Both the position numbers and the translations under genes were made by a program. 64,000 nucleotides of DNA. Source: Bradyrhizobium sp. CIAT3101 (GTDB lineage: Bacteria; Pseudomonadota; Alphaproteobacteria; Rhizobiales; Xanthobacteraceae). Numbering within the stretch: the first letter of the stretch is position 1; every line of letters starts with the position of its first letter. Below the pieces are notes generated by a model. It was not told the DNA's origin. It made no database searches and saw nothing but the letters and a program-made list of their open reading frames with translations. Below, in pieces: positions 24,128-33,330 of this stretch. The stretch is from NCBI RefSeq assembly GCF_029714945.1, contig NZ_CP121634.1, positions 3,431,001-3,495,000 of the forward strand. The letters run 5' to 3'.

Positions 24128-24160
24128 AAAAGGGCCGCTCGCTGCGGCCCTTTTCTTTTT
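24128..24160 (+). terminator. Intrinsic terminator
   Basis: A perfect 11-bp stem pairs AAAAGGGCCGC (24128-24138) with GCGGCCCTTTT (24144-24154) over a 5-base loop, followed by a T-rich run. It lies between the convergent DUF2778 and SDR genes and probably terminates both. Confidence 0.9.
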
Positions 24161-24173
24161 TGGCTCTGCGTTG

Positions 24174-24998
24174 TCAGCCCGGCCAGCACTGCCCGCCGCC
24201 GTCGATCCGCAGCACCTGGCCCGAAACGAAGGCGCCCATCGGACCTGCGAAGAACTCGACGACGCGCGCGACCTCGTCGACGGTCGCGATGCGGTCGAGC
24301 GTGCCGGTCTCGACCATCCGGTTGGGGTCGACCGCGCGGGTGCCGAGAAAGCGGCCGGTGCGGGTGTCGCCGGGCGCGATGCAGTTGACGGCGATGTCGT
24401 ATTCGCGGAGCTGGTCGGCCAGGCATCGCGTGTAGTGGGTCACGCCGGCCTTCGACACCGCATAGATCGAACCCTGGGTGCGTCCCTTGAAGGCGGCGAC
24501 CGAGCCGAGCGTGACGATGCGGCCACGCCGCCGCTGCATCATGCCTTTCGCGACCGCCTGGCAGGTCAGGATGGTCGAGAGCAGATTGCGCTCCAGCACC
24601 GCGCGCACATCGGCCTCCTTGATGTTTACCGCGTCGTTCGGATCGGGCTTGCCGCCCGCGGCTGCGATGTCGCCGCCGGCATTGTGCACGAGGATGTCGA
24701 TCGGTCCGAGCGCGCCTTCCGTCTCGGCCACCACGCGCGCGATGTCGTCGCCCCTGGTGAGATCGCCGAGCGCGCGCTGGCTGCGGACGCCGAATTGCTG
24801 GCCGATCTCCGCGGCCACTGCGGTCAGCGTCGTGCCCTCGCCATATTCCGCCGGCCCGTTCTCGCGCATGCCGTGGATGGCGACATCGGCGCCGAGCGCG
24901 GCGAGCTTCTCTGCAAAGGCGCGGCCGAGCCCGCGCCCTGCGCCGGTCACCAGCGCGACCTTGCCGGCCAATATCTTCGTAGCGTCATGCGATGTCAT
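24174..24998 (-). CDS. SDR family oxidoreductase
   Basis: A 274-residue short-chain dehydrogenase/reductase. The cofactor motif TGAGRGLG is near residue 20, NAGG (VHNAGGDIAAAGG) near 110, and the catalytic YAVSK motif after a conserved serine (LGSVAAFKGRTQGSIYAVSKAGV). The C-terminus ends IDGGGQCWPG, as in classical FabG-like SDRs with a substrate loop. Cofactor preference is probably NADP(H) given the Arg after the glycine motif. The gene stands alone, converging with the DUF2778 gene at a shared terminator and followed upstream by a caspase-like gene, so context does not give the substrate. Confidence 0.9.
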   Translation of the reverse strand: MTSHDATKILAGKVALVTGAGRGLGRAFAEKLAALGADVAIHGMRENGPAEYGEGTTLTAVAAEIGQQFGVRSQRALGDLTRGDDIARVVAETEGALGPIDILVHNAGGDIAAAGGKPDPNDAVNIKEADVRAVLERNLLSTILTCQAVAKGMMQRRRGRIVTLGSVAAFKGRTQGSIYAVSKAGVTHYTRCLADQLREYDIAVNCIAPGDTRTGRFLGTRAVDPNRMVETGTLDRIATVDEVARVVEFFAGPMGAFVSGQVLRIDGGGQCWPG

Positions 24999-25080
24999 GA
25001 TCTTGTTCCCGTTGTGAGATGTCAGCTTGCTACGGGATCGAGGCCGATCGCCGTCTCCGCTCGTGCGTGATATCGCACGA

Positions 25081-26415
25081 TCAGCGTTTGACGAAATTGA
25101 AACTGCACGGACGCAGTTCGTTGCGTTTTCCGCTGCCGCGGGTGCGCTCGAATTGCGCGTCGATCGTGTACGCGTAAGGCGAGCCGGGAACGGCGTTGTT
25201 GACAGTATAGGCGCTCGGTCCCGTCGTGCCCCGAGCGCTCAGCGTCGTCTTTCCGTCAGCCGGTATCTGTCCGTCGATCGCAAGCGTGTTGTTCGTGCGC
25301 GGCTCCGAATCCTCGGCATGGAGCGCGCCGTTCGTGACGGTGGCCGACAGGGATCGGGTGTAGCCGAGCGCTTTGCCGGAGTTCGTGCAACTTATGGTGA
25401 CGTCCCACTTGCCGTCGAACGTCTTGCTGTCGCCGGCTGCCGGCGCCAGCACCACCTTCTGCTTCAGGGCTTCGATCCGTCCCTTGGCGAGACTGGCGAA
25501 GCTGCAATTCGAGAACCGCGCAAGATGATCCTCGAAGGCAGCGGCCGTGCCGATGCTGTCGGCCGCCTTCCAGTGCGCCTCGGCGGAGGCGCAGGGATCG
25601 GCCTTCGGCGCAGCCTGCGGCGCAGCTGGCGCGACCGTGACCGACACCGGCCCGTTCAGATAGAACTTGCCGATGATCGAGAGCGAGAGCTCGGGGAGCT
25701 GCGTCTTGCCGCTGGAATCATAGACGTCGCTGCTGATGTCGCGAAAGACGTCGCCGATCTCCTGCGGCTCCTCGATGTGCTTCAGGAACGCGGTCGTATA
25801 GGGGCTGTTGCGACCGCTGCCGTCCGCAGCGGTCTGCCCGGACTGGGTCGAGAACGACACGATCGTGCCGCGCGGCGCTTCGACTTTCGACAGGCCGCGA
25901 CCGATCGAGGCGGCGCGCGTGGCGGAACGTTTGAGGTTTTCGGCGAGCGGATTGTCGCGGCAGGAATCCAGCACGAGGATGCGCAGGTTCTTGGCCTGCT
26001 GCAAATCGTTCACGATGTCGTCGACCCGCACGAAGCGCTTGAGGTCCGCTTCATCGGCCAGCACGGCGTCGACCGGCATCAGATAGTTGACGCCGTTGTA
26101 CTGCATCGCATGGCCGCTGTAATAAAACAGGGCGACGTCGGCTTGGCTCGCGGCGCGCGCGAAGCGGATGGTCAGGTCCTGCATGTCGGCCTGGCGCAGG
26201 TCGATGCCTTGCAGGACCTCGAAGCCGCTGCGCCTGAGCGAGGCCGCGACGTCCTCCGCATCGTGCGACGGGTTGGCAAGCTGCGCCGTAGAGACATAGG
26301 CGCCGTTGCCGATCACCAGCGCAACGCGCCTGTCCGCCGACGCGGGGACAAAGCTCAGCCAGAGGGCGAGAAGAGTCAGGGAAATTCGACGTAAAATTCC
26401 AGAAGCAGCACGCAT
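25081..26415 (-). CDS. Secreted caspase-like (peptidase C14) protein
   Basis: A 444-residue protein with a Sec signal peptide (about residues 1-27) and a caspase-like p20 domain. The start is RRVALVIGNGAYVSTAQLANP; the catalytic histidine is H102 in FYYSGHAMQ and the catalytic cysteine is C152 in VLDSCRDNP. Both are intact, so it is probably an active metacaspase/orthocaspase-type protease, specific for basic residues in known members. Residues 270-444 form an unrecognised C-terminal region with several cysteines, possibly a ligand domain. ATG 26415 has a good AGGAAGG box. It is predicted periplasmic, which differs from cytoplasmic death proteases; the role is unknown. Confidence 0.85.
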   Translation of the reverse strand: MRAASGILRRISLTLLALWLSFVPASADRRVALVIGNGAYVSTAQLANPSHDAEDVAASLRRSGFEVLQGIDLRQADMQDLTIRFARAASQADVALFYYSGHAMQYNGVNYLMPVDAVLADEADLKRFVRVDDIVNDLQQAKNLRILVLDSCRDNPLAENLKRSATRAASIGRGLSKVEAPRGTIVSFSTQSGQTAADGSGRNSPYTTAFLKHIEEPQEIGDVFRDISSDVYDSSGKTQLPELSLSIIGKFYLNGPVSVTVAPAAPQAAPKADPCASAEAHWKAADSIGTAAAFEDHLARFSNCSFASLAKGRIEALKQKVVLAPAAGDSKTFDGKWDVTISCTNSGKALGYTRSLSATVTNGALHAEDSEPRTNNTLAIDGQIPADGKTTLSARGTTGPSAYTVNNAVPGSPYAYTIDAQFERTRGSGKRNELRPCSFNFVKR

Positions 26416-26526
26416 GAATGCCTTCCTGGGAAATATCAAAAATATTTCCCAGATTAGCGCATGCCGCGCCGGCATCAATGGCTTCGCCGCTATGGAACCG
26501 TCAGATCTGGCGGTCGTGACATCCCG

Positions 26527-27165
26527 TCACGCCGGGCTGGCTGCCATGGTCTTGCGCAGCGCCATCTCGGTCGCGACTGCTTCTCTCACCGTGGGCCGCG
26601 CCTGCATGCGTTCGAGATAGGCAGTCAACGACGGCCATTGCGCGACGTCGACACCTGCGGCACGGAGCAGCAGCAAAGCCCAGGTGAGATGGGCATCCGC
26701 AACAGTGAAGCGTTGACCCACGAGGAATTCACGGTCTGCAAGATAGGCCGCCGGCACCGATAATGTCTGTCCGATCCTCGCGCGCGGCTTGGCGAGCGAG
26801 CCCTCGTCCTTGTACCAGAAGGTCGGAAACAGGAACGCCTTGTGGATCTCCGTACCGATGAAGCTCAGCCATTCCTGCAACCGGTAGCGATCCGCTTCTC
26901 CCGGCCGCGGCGCAAGGCCGCGCTCAGGATTCAGGTCGGCGATGTATTGCAGCACCGCCGCGCTCTCGGTCAGCCGCTCGCCGTTCTCCAGCACCAGGAC
27001 CGGCACGGCGCCCTTCGACGAGATGCCGCGGAAATCACCGTCGTCGTCCGCGACTTTCTTGGTCCCGAGATGCACCAGATGATAGTGCGCATCGAGGCCG
27101 GCTTCCATCAGCGCGATGCGGCTCGCAAGCGAGCAGGCCATCGGCGAGAAATAGAGCTGCAGCAT
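26527..27165 (-). CDS. Glutathione S-transferase (beta-like)
   Basis: A 212-residue GST. The N-terminal thioredoxin-like domain begins LQLYFSPMACSLASRIAL, with the catalytic-type Cys10 of bacterial beta-class enzymes, and contains GAVPVLVLENGERLTESAAV, the glutathione gamma-Glu binding motif. The helical C-terminal domain follows (about residues 90-205) with VADAHLTWALLLLR. It probably conjugates or reduces electrophiles with glutathione in the cytoplasm. It starts 12 bases after the cysteine-hydrolase gene on the same strand, so the two should be co-transcribed, divergently from the LysR gene that may control them. Confidence 0.9.
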   Translation of the reverse strand: MLQLYFSPMACSLASRIALMEAGLDAHYHLVHLGTKKVADDDGDFRGISSKGAVPVLVLENGERLTESAAVLQYIADLNPERGLAPRPGEADRYRLQEWLSFIGTEIHKAFLFPTFWYKDEGSLAKPRARIGQTLSVPAAYLADREFLVGQRFTVADAHLTWALLLLRAAGVDVAQWPSLTAYLERMQARPTVREAVATEMALRKTMAASPA

Positions 27166-27177
27166 CGCGTTGCTCCG

Positions 27178-27771
27178 TTATGTCAGCACGTCGCCGCGCG
27201 CGATGATCGCGAAGCGGTCGGATAGCTCGGCGAGGGCGACCTCGTGGATGGTTCGGGCATCCAGCGTGCCGCCGCGGCCGTCGGGAAGGTCGCGTGTGGC
27301 GCAGGCGTCGGCGTCGATCGTCGTGCGAAAGCCGAGGTCGAGCGCGGCGCGCGCGGTGGAGCTGACGCACATATGCGTCATGAAGCCGGCCAGCACGATG
27401 TTCTTCCTGTCGGTTGCGGCAAGGCGCGCCTGCAGATCGGTACCGGCAAACGCATTCGGCAACTCCTTCTCGATCACCAGCTCGCCGGCGCGAGGTGCCA
27501 GCTCTGCGACGATGGCGCCGCGGTCGGCGCCGCGATCGAACAGGCTGCCGGCCTTGCCGCGATGTGCGATATGGATGATCGCCGCGTTTGCCTCGCGTGC
27601 CCGTGCCAGCAGCGCAGCCGCCCGCGCGATCGCGGGCTTGGCGTCGGGCAAGGCGAGGGGACCTGCGAGATATTCGTTCTGGATGTCGATCAGCACCAGC
27701 GCGGCGTCGCCAAGACGCGGCGGGTTGAGATCGGCACCGGCGAGCTGCAGCAGGGTCTTTGCGGTCGTCAT
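27178..27771 (-). CDS. Isochorismatase-like cysteine hydrolase
   Basis: A 197-residue member of the cysteine-hydrolase/isochorismatase superfamily. The catalytic triad is readable: D29 in LVLIDIQNEY, K102 in VIEKELPNAF and C135 in GFMTHMCVSS. The cis-peptide-type motif LAGFMTH is conserved. Substrates in the family include isochorismate, nicotinamide and N-carbamoyl compounds; none can be assigned here. The ATG at 27771 is preferred to an ORF start 35 codons earlier that would overlap the divergent promoter. It is the first gene of a unit with the GST and is divergent from a LysR regulator. Confidence 0.9.
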   Translation of the reverse strand: MTTAKTLLQLAGADLNPPRLGDAALVLIDIQNEYLAGPLALPDAKPAIARAAALLARAREANAAIIHIAHRGKAGSLFDRGADRGAIVAELAPRAGELVIEKELPNAFAGTDLQARLAATDRKNIVLAGFMTHMCVSSTARAALDLGFRTTIDADACATRDLPDGRGGTLDARTIHEVALAELSDRFAIIARGDVLT

Positions 27772-27821
27772 GGTCTGGAAATCTCCGGGACAGAAACGCG
27801 CAAAGGATAGCCCCGGTAACG

Positions 27822-27868
27822 CCTGCCGATATGCAGGGATATTGCAGCGGGTGGCTGCGATATTGCAG
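27822..27868. promoter_or_regulatory. Repeat-rich divergent LysR/hydrolase control region
   Basis: An inverted repeat CCTGC-N6-GCAGG (27822-27837) abuts two direct copies of GATATTGCAG (27838-27847 and 27859-27868). The copies start 21 bases apart, two helical turns, so a LysR tetramer could bind them on one face. The region lies between the divergent cysteine-hydrolase and LysR genes. Confidence 0.6.
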
Positions 27869-27897
27869 GCCGCCACCGGCCGGTATAGCTTCGATCG

Positions 27898-28731
27898 ATG
27901 AACTGGGACGATCTACGCATCATCGCTGCCGTCAGGGACGAGGGCACCTATGCCGGGGCCAGCGCGCGGCTGCGCATCGACGAGACGACGGTCGGACGCA
28001 GGTTGGCGCGCATCGAGCGCGCGCTCGGTTTGCGTCTGTTCGAGGCCGCCGACGGCGTCCGCAGGCCGACGCGGCAGTGCGAGGCGGTGCTGGCGCATGT
28101 CGAGGCGATGGCCTCGCATGCCGCCGAGATCGGTCGCGTCGGTGCGAGCCTGGCTGGTCCGGTGGGACGCCTGCGCATCGCCTCCACCAACACGGTCGCC
28201 GAGGAGGTGTTGTCGCCGCGCGCGAGTGACTTCCTGCGCAACAATCCCGGCCTGACACTGCAATTCCTCACCTCGAGCGAGAACGTCAGGTTCTCGCGCT
28301 GGGAGGCCGATCTCGCCATCCGGCTGCGCAAGCCCGACAAGGGCGACTTCGCGATCTCAAAACTCGGCGAGACCCGCATCTATTATTTCGAGCCTGTTGC
28401 GAGCGAGGGCGAGCCGGTGCTGTGCGCCTATCCCGACGAGCTCGGTGCGATTCCCGAGATGCAGTTCCTGCGCACGAAGCAAGCACGCGCGCGCTGCGTC
28501 ACCGACAACGTCCGCGTCATCCGCAGCCTGATCCGCTCGTATCAGGCTGCCGGCGTGCTGCCGGAGTATGTTTGCACGGATCTGCTCCGCGATCGTCGCC
28601 TGCGCGCGACGCTGCTGCCGAAACGGCGCGACGTCTGGTTGCTCGTGCAAAATCACCTCAAGCGCGACGCCGCAACGCGCGTGACGATCGAGTGGGTGAG
28701 GGCGTGTTTCCAGGATGTGGCGCGCGGTTGA
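27898..28731 (+). CDS. LysR family transcriptional regulator
   Basis: A 277-residue LysR protein. The winged helix (about residues 1-60) begins MNWDDLRIIAAVRDEGTYAG and has ETTVGRRLARIERALGLRLFE. The effector domain (about 85-270) starts at GPVGRLRIASTNT. The N-terminal variant (WDDLRII) marks the subgroup acting on divergent neighbouring genes. The direct repeats just upstream are candidate binding sites, with the cysteine hydrolase-GST unit as the likely target. The inducer is unknown. No ribosome-binding site is evident before the ATG, and the possible upstream in-frame starts are absent. Confidence 0.9.
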   Translation: MNWDDLRIIAAVRDEGTYAGASARLRIDETTVGRRLARIERALGLRLFEAADGVRRPTRQCEAVLAHVEAMASHAAEIGRVGASLAGPVGRLRIASTNTVAEEVLSPRASDFLRNNPGLTLQFLTSSENVRFSRWEADLAIRLRKPDKGDFAISKLGETRIYYFEPVASEGEPVLCAYPDELGAIPEMQFLRTKQARARCVTDNVRVIRSLIRSYQAAGVLPEYVCTDLLRDRRLRATLLPKRRDVWLLVQNHLKRDAATRVTIEWVRACFQDVARG

Positions 28732-28799
28732 GGCGTTGCTGCGGTGTGACGATTGCGTCACAGCGGAAGGCGCGTGACGAAAAATCCTTTACCGCCCTC

Positions 28800-28828
28800 T
28801 TGCAACCCGAACGTGCTTCGTTTATTAG
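28800..28828 (+). promoter_or_regulatory. Promoter of the tRNA-like array
   Basis: TTGCAA (28800-28805) and TATTAG (28823-28828) are separated by exactly 17 bases, a fair sigma-70 promoter. Transcription would begin near 28835 and give an 89-base leader before the first tRNA-like element. CCTTCG (28834-28839) can pair with CGAAGG (28913-28918), closing the leader into a separate domain. No sigma-54 (GG-N10-GC) promoter was found here. Confidence 0.5.
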
Positions 28829-28923
28829 CGCGCTCCTTCGCTAGGCCATGTGCCCGGGCTCGTTGAGATCCCGGCTGGCGCGAGCCGGTCTCCGGTTTCG
28901 TGTTCCGCCGAACGAAGGCAAAC

Positions 28924-28996
28924 GCAGGACGTAGCTCATGGAGAGCGTCGGGCTGAAAGCTCGAAGACATCGGTTCGATTCCGGTCTCTTGCACCA
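28924..28996 (+). ncRNA. tRNA-like RNA 1, Phe-type anticodon GAA, encoded CCA
   Basis: This folds as a tRNA-like cloverleaf. GCAGGA (28924-28929) pairs with TCTTGC (28987-28992), and ACCA (28993-28996) supplies the discriminator and an encoded CCA. The D arm GCTC/GAGC (28934-28946) has a loop of only five bases, ATGGA. The anticodon stem TCGGG/CTCGA (28948-28964) carries loop CTGAAAG. The T arm ATCGG/CCGGT (28969-28985) has loop TTCGATT. Odd points are the tiny D loop, three bases before the D stem, and a mismatch at the base of the acceptor stem. A functional tRNA-Phe is doubtful; it may be a tRNA mimic or a decayed gene. Confidence 0.65.
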
Positions 28997-29066
28997 AAAG
29001 GATAGCTCAGTGGTAGAGCAGATGATCTTTACTCATCGTGACGCGGGTTCGAATCCCGCTCCAGCG
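28996..29066 (+). ncRNA. tRNA-like RNA 2, anticodon TTT, broken acceptor stem
   Basis: Immediately after the CCA of element 1. The D arm GCTC/GAGC (29005-29019) has a normal AGTGGTA loop. The anticodon stem GATGA/TCATC (29021-29037) is perfect, with loop TCTTTAC: anticodon TTT, but C at position 33 instead of the near-universal T. The T arm GCGGG/CCCGC (29043-29059) has loop TTCGAAT. Only three base pairs of the acceptor stem form (GGA 29000-29002 with TCC 29060-29062), and there is no encoded CCA. Intact inner arms with a lost acceptor stem suggest a structural tRNA mimic rather than random decay; decay is the alternative. Confidence 0.6.
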
Positions 29067-29105
29067 CTCCGTTTCAGCCTGAAAAGCTGATTCCTCTGAA
29101 GGGGA

Positions 29106-29140
29106 CCGGACGCGCGCTTCAGTCGCAGTCCGGCCGTTTT
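29106..29140 (+). terminator. Terminator of the tRNA-like array
   Basis: CCGGAC (29106-29111) pairs with GTCCGG (29128-29133), followed by CCGTTTT. It ends 40 bases after tRNA-like RNA 2 and 258 bases before the slipin start codon, so the tRNA-like RNAs may form a discrete short transcript. Confidence 0.55.
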
Positions 29141-29398
29141 GCCGCAAGGCTTTCCGTCCGAACTTAGACACTGTGAGACCGGCTTCGCGCCGCGGTAGAT
29201 ACCGCTTGCGCTGATGCCGGGTGGCTCCGCACGGCCGCGCGACAGATGTCGCGCGATCGCGCGCGTGCGCCCGTCATCGTGCAAGCTCAAGCCACGGCCC
29301 GCCGATCTCTGCAGGAAGCGTCGTCCGCGTCCTCACGTCCTTTGCAAACGAAAACTGTCCGTCCGGCATCCCGCCGGGCGCAACGAAGGAGGCGTGTC
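29141..29398 (+). other. Leader region between the tRNA-like array and the slipin gene
   Basis: About 258 bases without a supported gene. The slipin frame is open through part of it but codon use and the AAGGAGG box at 29386-29392 place the start at 29399. I see no strong promoter; a weak TTGCCG/ACTTAG pair begins near 29139. Confidence 0.4.
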
Positions 29399-30550
29399 AT
29401 GACCTGGCATTTGCTGACGACCACTGTCACCGTCAAGGACGGTGAGCGCGCGCTACTCACGCGAAACGGCCAGCTCGAGCGGGTGCTCGCGCCTGGTCGG
29501 CATCGTCTGATCGATTGGCGCAACGAGCTGACGGCCACCGTGTACAACGTCGTGGGAACTGAATTCCCCACGGATCGTTACGCGGTGCTGAAGGCCGCGC
29601 GTCCCGATCTTGCCGCCGAACTGTTCGAGGCGGTCGAGACGCGGGCTGACGAGATCGCCATCGTCAGCCTCGACGGCCGGCCCGTGCATCTGATGACGCC
29701 CTGGCAGGTGCGCGTCTACTGGAAGGTTGCGACCCGCATCGATGTCGAGCGCATCGATGTGTCCAGCGATCCCAAGATCGACGCGCGCCACCTGAGCATG
29801 ATCGAGCGCAACCGTTCGGCCGTGTCGTCCGAGACGGTGGTCGAGAACCACGAGGCGGGCCTGCTCTACGTCGAGGGCCGGCTCGTCGAGCGGCTCGCGC
29901 CTGGCCGGCACGCGTTCTGGACCGTCGGCCGCAAGATCGAGGTGAAGCGCCTCGACCTGCGGCCCCAGGCGGTCGAGATCACCGCGCAGGAGATGCTGAC
30001 CAAGGATCGCATCGCGCTGCGGGTGACGCTGACGGCGTTCCGCCGGGTGGTCGATCCCGAGCGCACGGTGGCGACCGTGCCCGACGTGGATGCGTGGCTG
30101 TACCGCCTGGTGCAGTTCGCGATCCGCGAGGCGGTTGCGGGCCGGACGCTGGACGAGGTGCTGTCTGCGAAGGCGGCGCTGGATGCGGAGCTGCGCGACT
30201 ACGTGCGTGCACGCGTCGCGGAGTCCGGTGTCGAGGTCACCGAGCTCGGCGTCAAGGATGTGATCCTGCCCGGCGAGATCCGGGAGCTGGTGAACAAGGT
30301 GGTGGAGGCGGAGCGGGTCGCGAAGGCGAACCTGATCCGCCGGCAGGAGGAGACCGCGGCAACGCGTTCGCTCCTGAACACCGCCCGCCTGATGGAGGAG
30401 AACCCCCTGCTGCTTCGGCTCAAGGAGCTGGAGTCGCTGGAGCGACTGGTCGAGAAGGTCGGCCGCATCGATCTCCACGCCGGCAACGGCGAGGGCCTCG
30501 ATGCCCTCCTGACCCGGCTCGTACGCCTGAAGGCGCCCGAGACTGCATAG
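29399..30550 (+). CDS. Slipin family (SPFH/band-7) protein, double-domain form
   Basis: A 383-residue slipin-like protein. The N-terminal half (about residues 1-160) is a beta-rich module with DGERALLTRNGQLERVLAPG; the same pattern recurs at NHEAGLLYVEGRLVERLAPG (about 160-180), so the chain has a duplicated leader followed by the SPFH core (VEITAQEMLTKDRIALRV, EVTELGVKDVILPGEIRELV). A coiled-coil tail (VVEAERVAKANLIRRQEE, then LLLRLKELESLERLVEKVGR) ends it. No membrane helix is evident, unlike most slipins. From memory, this form commonly accompanies RtcB/Ro/RtcR RNA-repair genes, but none is in this window. Two tRNA-like RNAs lie upstream. An AAGGAGG box fixes the start. Confidence 0.85.
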   Translation: MTWHLLTTTVTVKDGERALLTRNGQLERVLAPGRHRLIDWRNELTATVYNVVGTEFPTDRYAVLKAARPDLAAELFEAVETRADEIAIVSLDGRPVHLMTPWQVRVYWKVATRIDVERIDVSSDPKIDARHLSMIERNRSAVSSETVVENHEAGLLYVEGRLVERLAPGRHAFWTVGRKIEVKRLDLRPQAVEITAQEMLTKDRIALRVTLTAFRRVVDPERTVATVPDVDAWLYRLVQFAIREAVAGRTLDEVLSAKAALDAELRDYVRARVAESGVEVTELGVKDVILPGEIRELVNKVVEAERVAKANLIRRQEETAATRSLLNTARLMEENPLLLRLKELESLERLVEKVGRIDLHAGNGEGLDALLTRLVRLKAPETA

Positions 30551-30554
30551 GATA

Positions 30555-30580
30555 GAAGGGTCGCCCACGGGCGGCCCTTC
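30555..30580 (+). terminator. Terminator-like hairpin after slipin
   Basis: An 11-bp stem (30555-30565 with 30570-30580, one G-T pair, loop CACG) follows the slipin stop codon by four bases. There is no T-tract. It separates slipin from the signal peptidase gene. Confidence 0.6.
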
Positions 30581-30714
30581 GCTGTCCTTCGCGTTGTCGT
30601 CGGTCTCGAACGCGCGAGCACATCGGTGCGACCAAGATCACAGAGCTGATCGGGATTGCGCGTGCCATCGCTTGCGCTAGTCTCCGTGCACAACCTCATC
30701 GGGCAGGGCAGGCG

Positions 30715-31464
30715 ATGACCACTCTTCAGGACACCATCCAGCCGCGGGCAAAATCCAGCGAATGGAAGGCGATCGTCATCCTGATCCTGCTCGTCCCCGT
30801 GTTGTGGTCGCCGCCGTTCCTGTTTCGCATCTTCCTGTATCAGCCGTTCAACATTCCATCCGGCTCGATGATGCCGACGCTGGTGGTCGGCGACTACGTC
30901 TTCGCCGCCAAATATGCCTATGGCTACGACCGCTATTCGTTTCCCTTCTCGCCGTCATGGATCTCGGGCCGCTTCCTTGCCGCGGAGCCCCGCTACGGCG
31001 ACATCGTGGTGTTTCGCAACCCGAAGGACATTTCCGTCGACTACGTCAAGCGCGTGGTGGGCCTGCCCGGCGACCGCATCCAGATGCGACAGGGGCAACT
31101 CGTCCTCAACGACAAGCCGGTGATCCGCGTTGCGCTCAAGGATTTTGCCGCAGGCGGGGCTGCTTGCGGGTTGGAGGCCGGCGCCAAGATCAAGCGCTGG
31201 CGCGAGGTGCTGCCGAACGACGCGAACTACGTCACCTATGACTGCATCGACAACGGCTATTACGACAACACCAATGTCGTCACGGTGCCGCCCGGCCATG
31301 TCTTCGTGCTCGGCGATAACCGCGACAACTCCACCGACAGCCGCGCGATGGGTGCGATGGGATTCGTGCCGATGGACAATCTCGTCGGCAAGGTGACGCG
31401 GATCTTCTGGTCGCTCGATTCCCGAGGCGAGCTGCGTCCGGATCGGATGGGGAAGGTGGGGTGA
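30715..31464 (+). CDS. lepB: Signal peptidase I
   Basis: A 249-residue type I signal peptidase that cleaves Sec/TAT signal peptides at the periplasmic face of the inner membrane. One N-terminal membrane helix (about residues 18-41) precedes the catalytic serine S51 in IPSGSMMPTL. The general base is K112 in DYVKRVVGLPGDRI, and the conserved box GDNRDNSTDSR lies near the C-terminus. Length is normal for alphaproteobacterial enzymes; the periplasmic cap region (PFSPSWISGRF) resembles other rhizobial LepB proteins. It stands apart from the usual lepB-rnc-era order, so it may be an accessory paralogue. Confidence 0.93.
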   Translation: MTTLQDTIQPRAKSSEWKAIVILILLVPVLWSPPFLFRIFLYQPFNIPSGSMMPTLVVGDYVFAAKYAYGYDRYSFPFSPSWISGRFLAAEPRYGDIVVFRNPKDISVDYVKRVVGLPGDRIQMRQGQLVLNDKPVIRVALKDFAAGGAACGLEAGAKIKRWREVLPNDANYVTYDCIDNGYYDNTNVVTVPPGHVFVLGDNRDNSTDSRAMGAMGFVPMDNLVGKVTRIFWSLDSRGELRPDRMGKVG

Positions 31465-31540
31465 GGCAGCCGCGTCTCTCGTCTCGTCACGGGCTCGCGC
31501 CCAAGCGGGCGCGCCCCGGAATGACGATCCCCACAAACAA

Positions 31541-31565
31541 AAACCCGGCATTGCTGCCGGGGTTT
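31541..31565. terminator. Bidirectional terminator between lepB and groEL
   Basis: AAACCCGGCA (31541-31550) pairs with TGCCGGGGTTT (31555-31565) over TTGC, with one bulged G. Poly-A precedes and T-rich sequence follows, so it can act for both convergent genes. Confidence 0.75.
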
Positions 31566-31641
31566 CGTATTATTTGGAGCGAGATCCCGGATCTGCGGTG
31601 CACCGCTTCGCGCTGCGCCGCGTCCGGGACGACTTCGTCGC

Positions 31642-33330
<1,689 letters not shown>

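Noticed and set aside
28861..28912. A third tRNA-like element in the leader
   Set aside because: CGGTTTCGTGTTCCG resembles a T arm but only three pairs form, and no D or anticodon arm matches; left as a leader of unknown structure.
28732..28923. Sigma-54 (GG-N10-GC) promoter typical of RtcR-controlled operons
   Set aside because: No GG-N10-GC match with the right surroundings was found; TTGCAA-17-TATTAG is the better candidate.
29246..29398. N-terminal extension of slipin
   Set aside because: The added residues are Arg/Ala/Ser-rich without pattern; the AAGGAGG box at 29386-29392 places the start at 29399.
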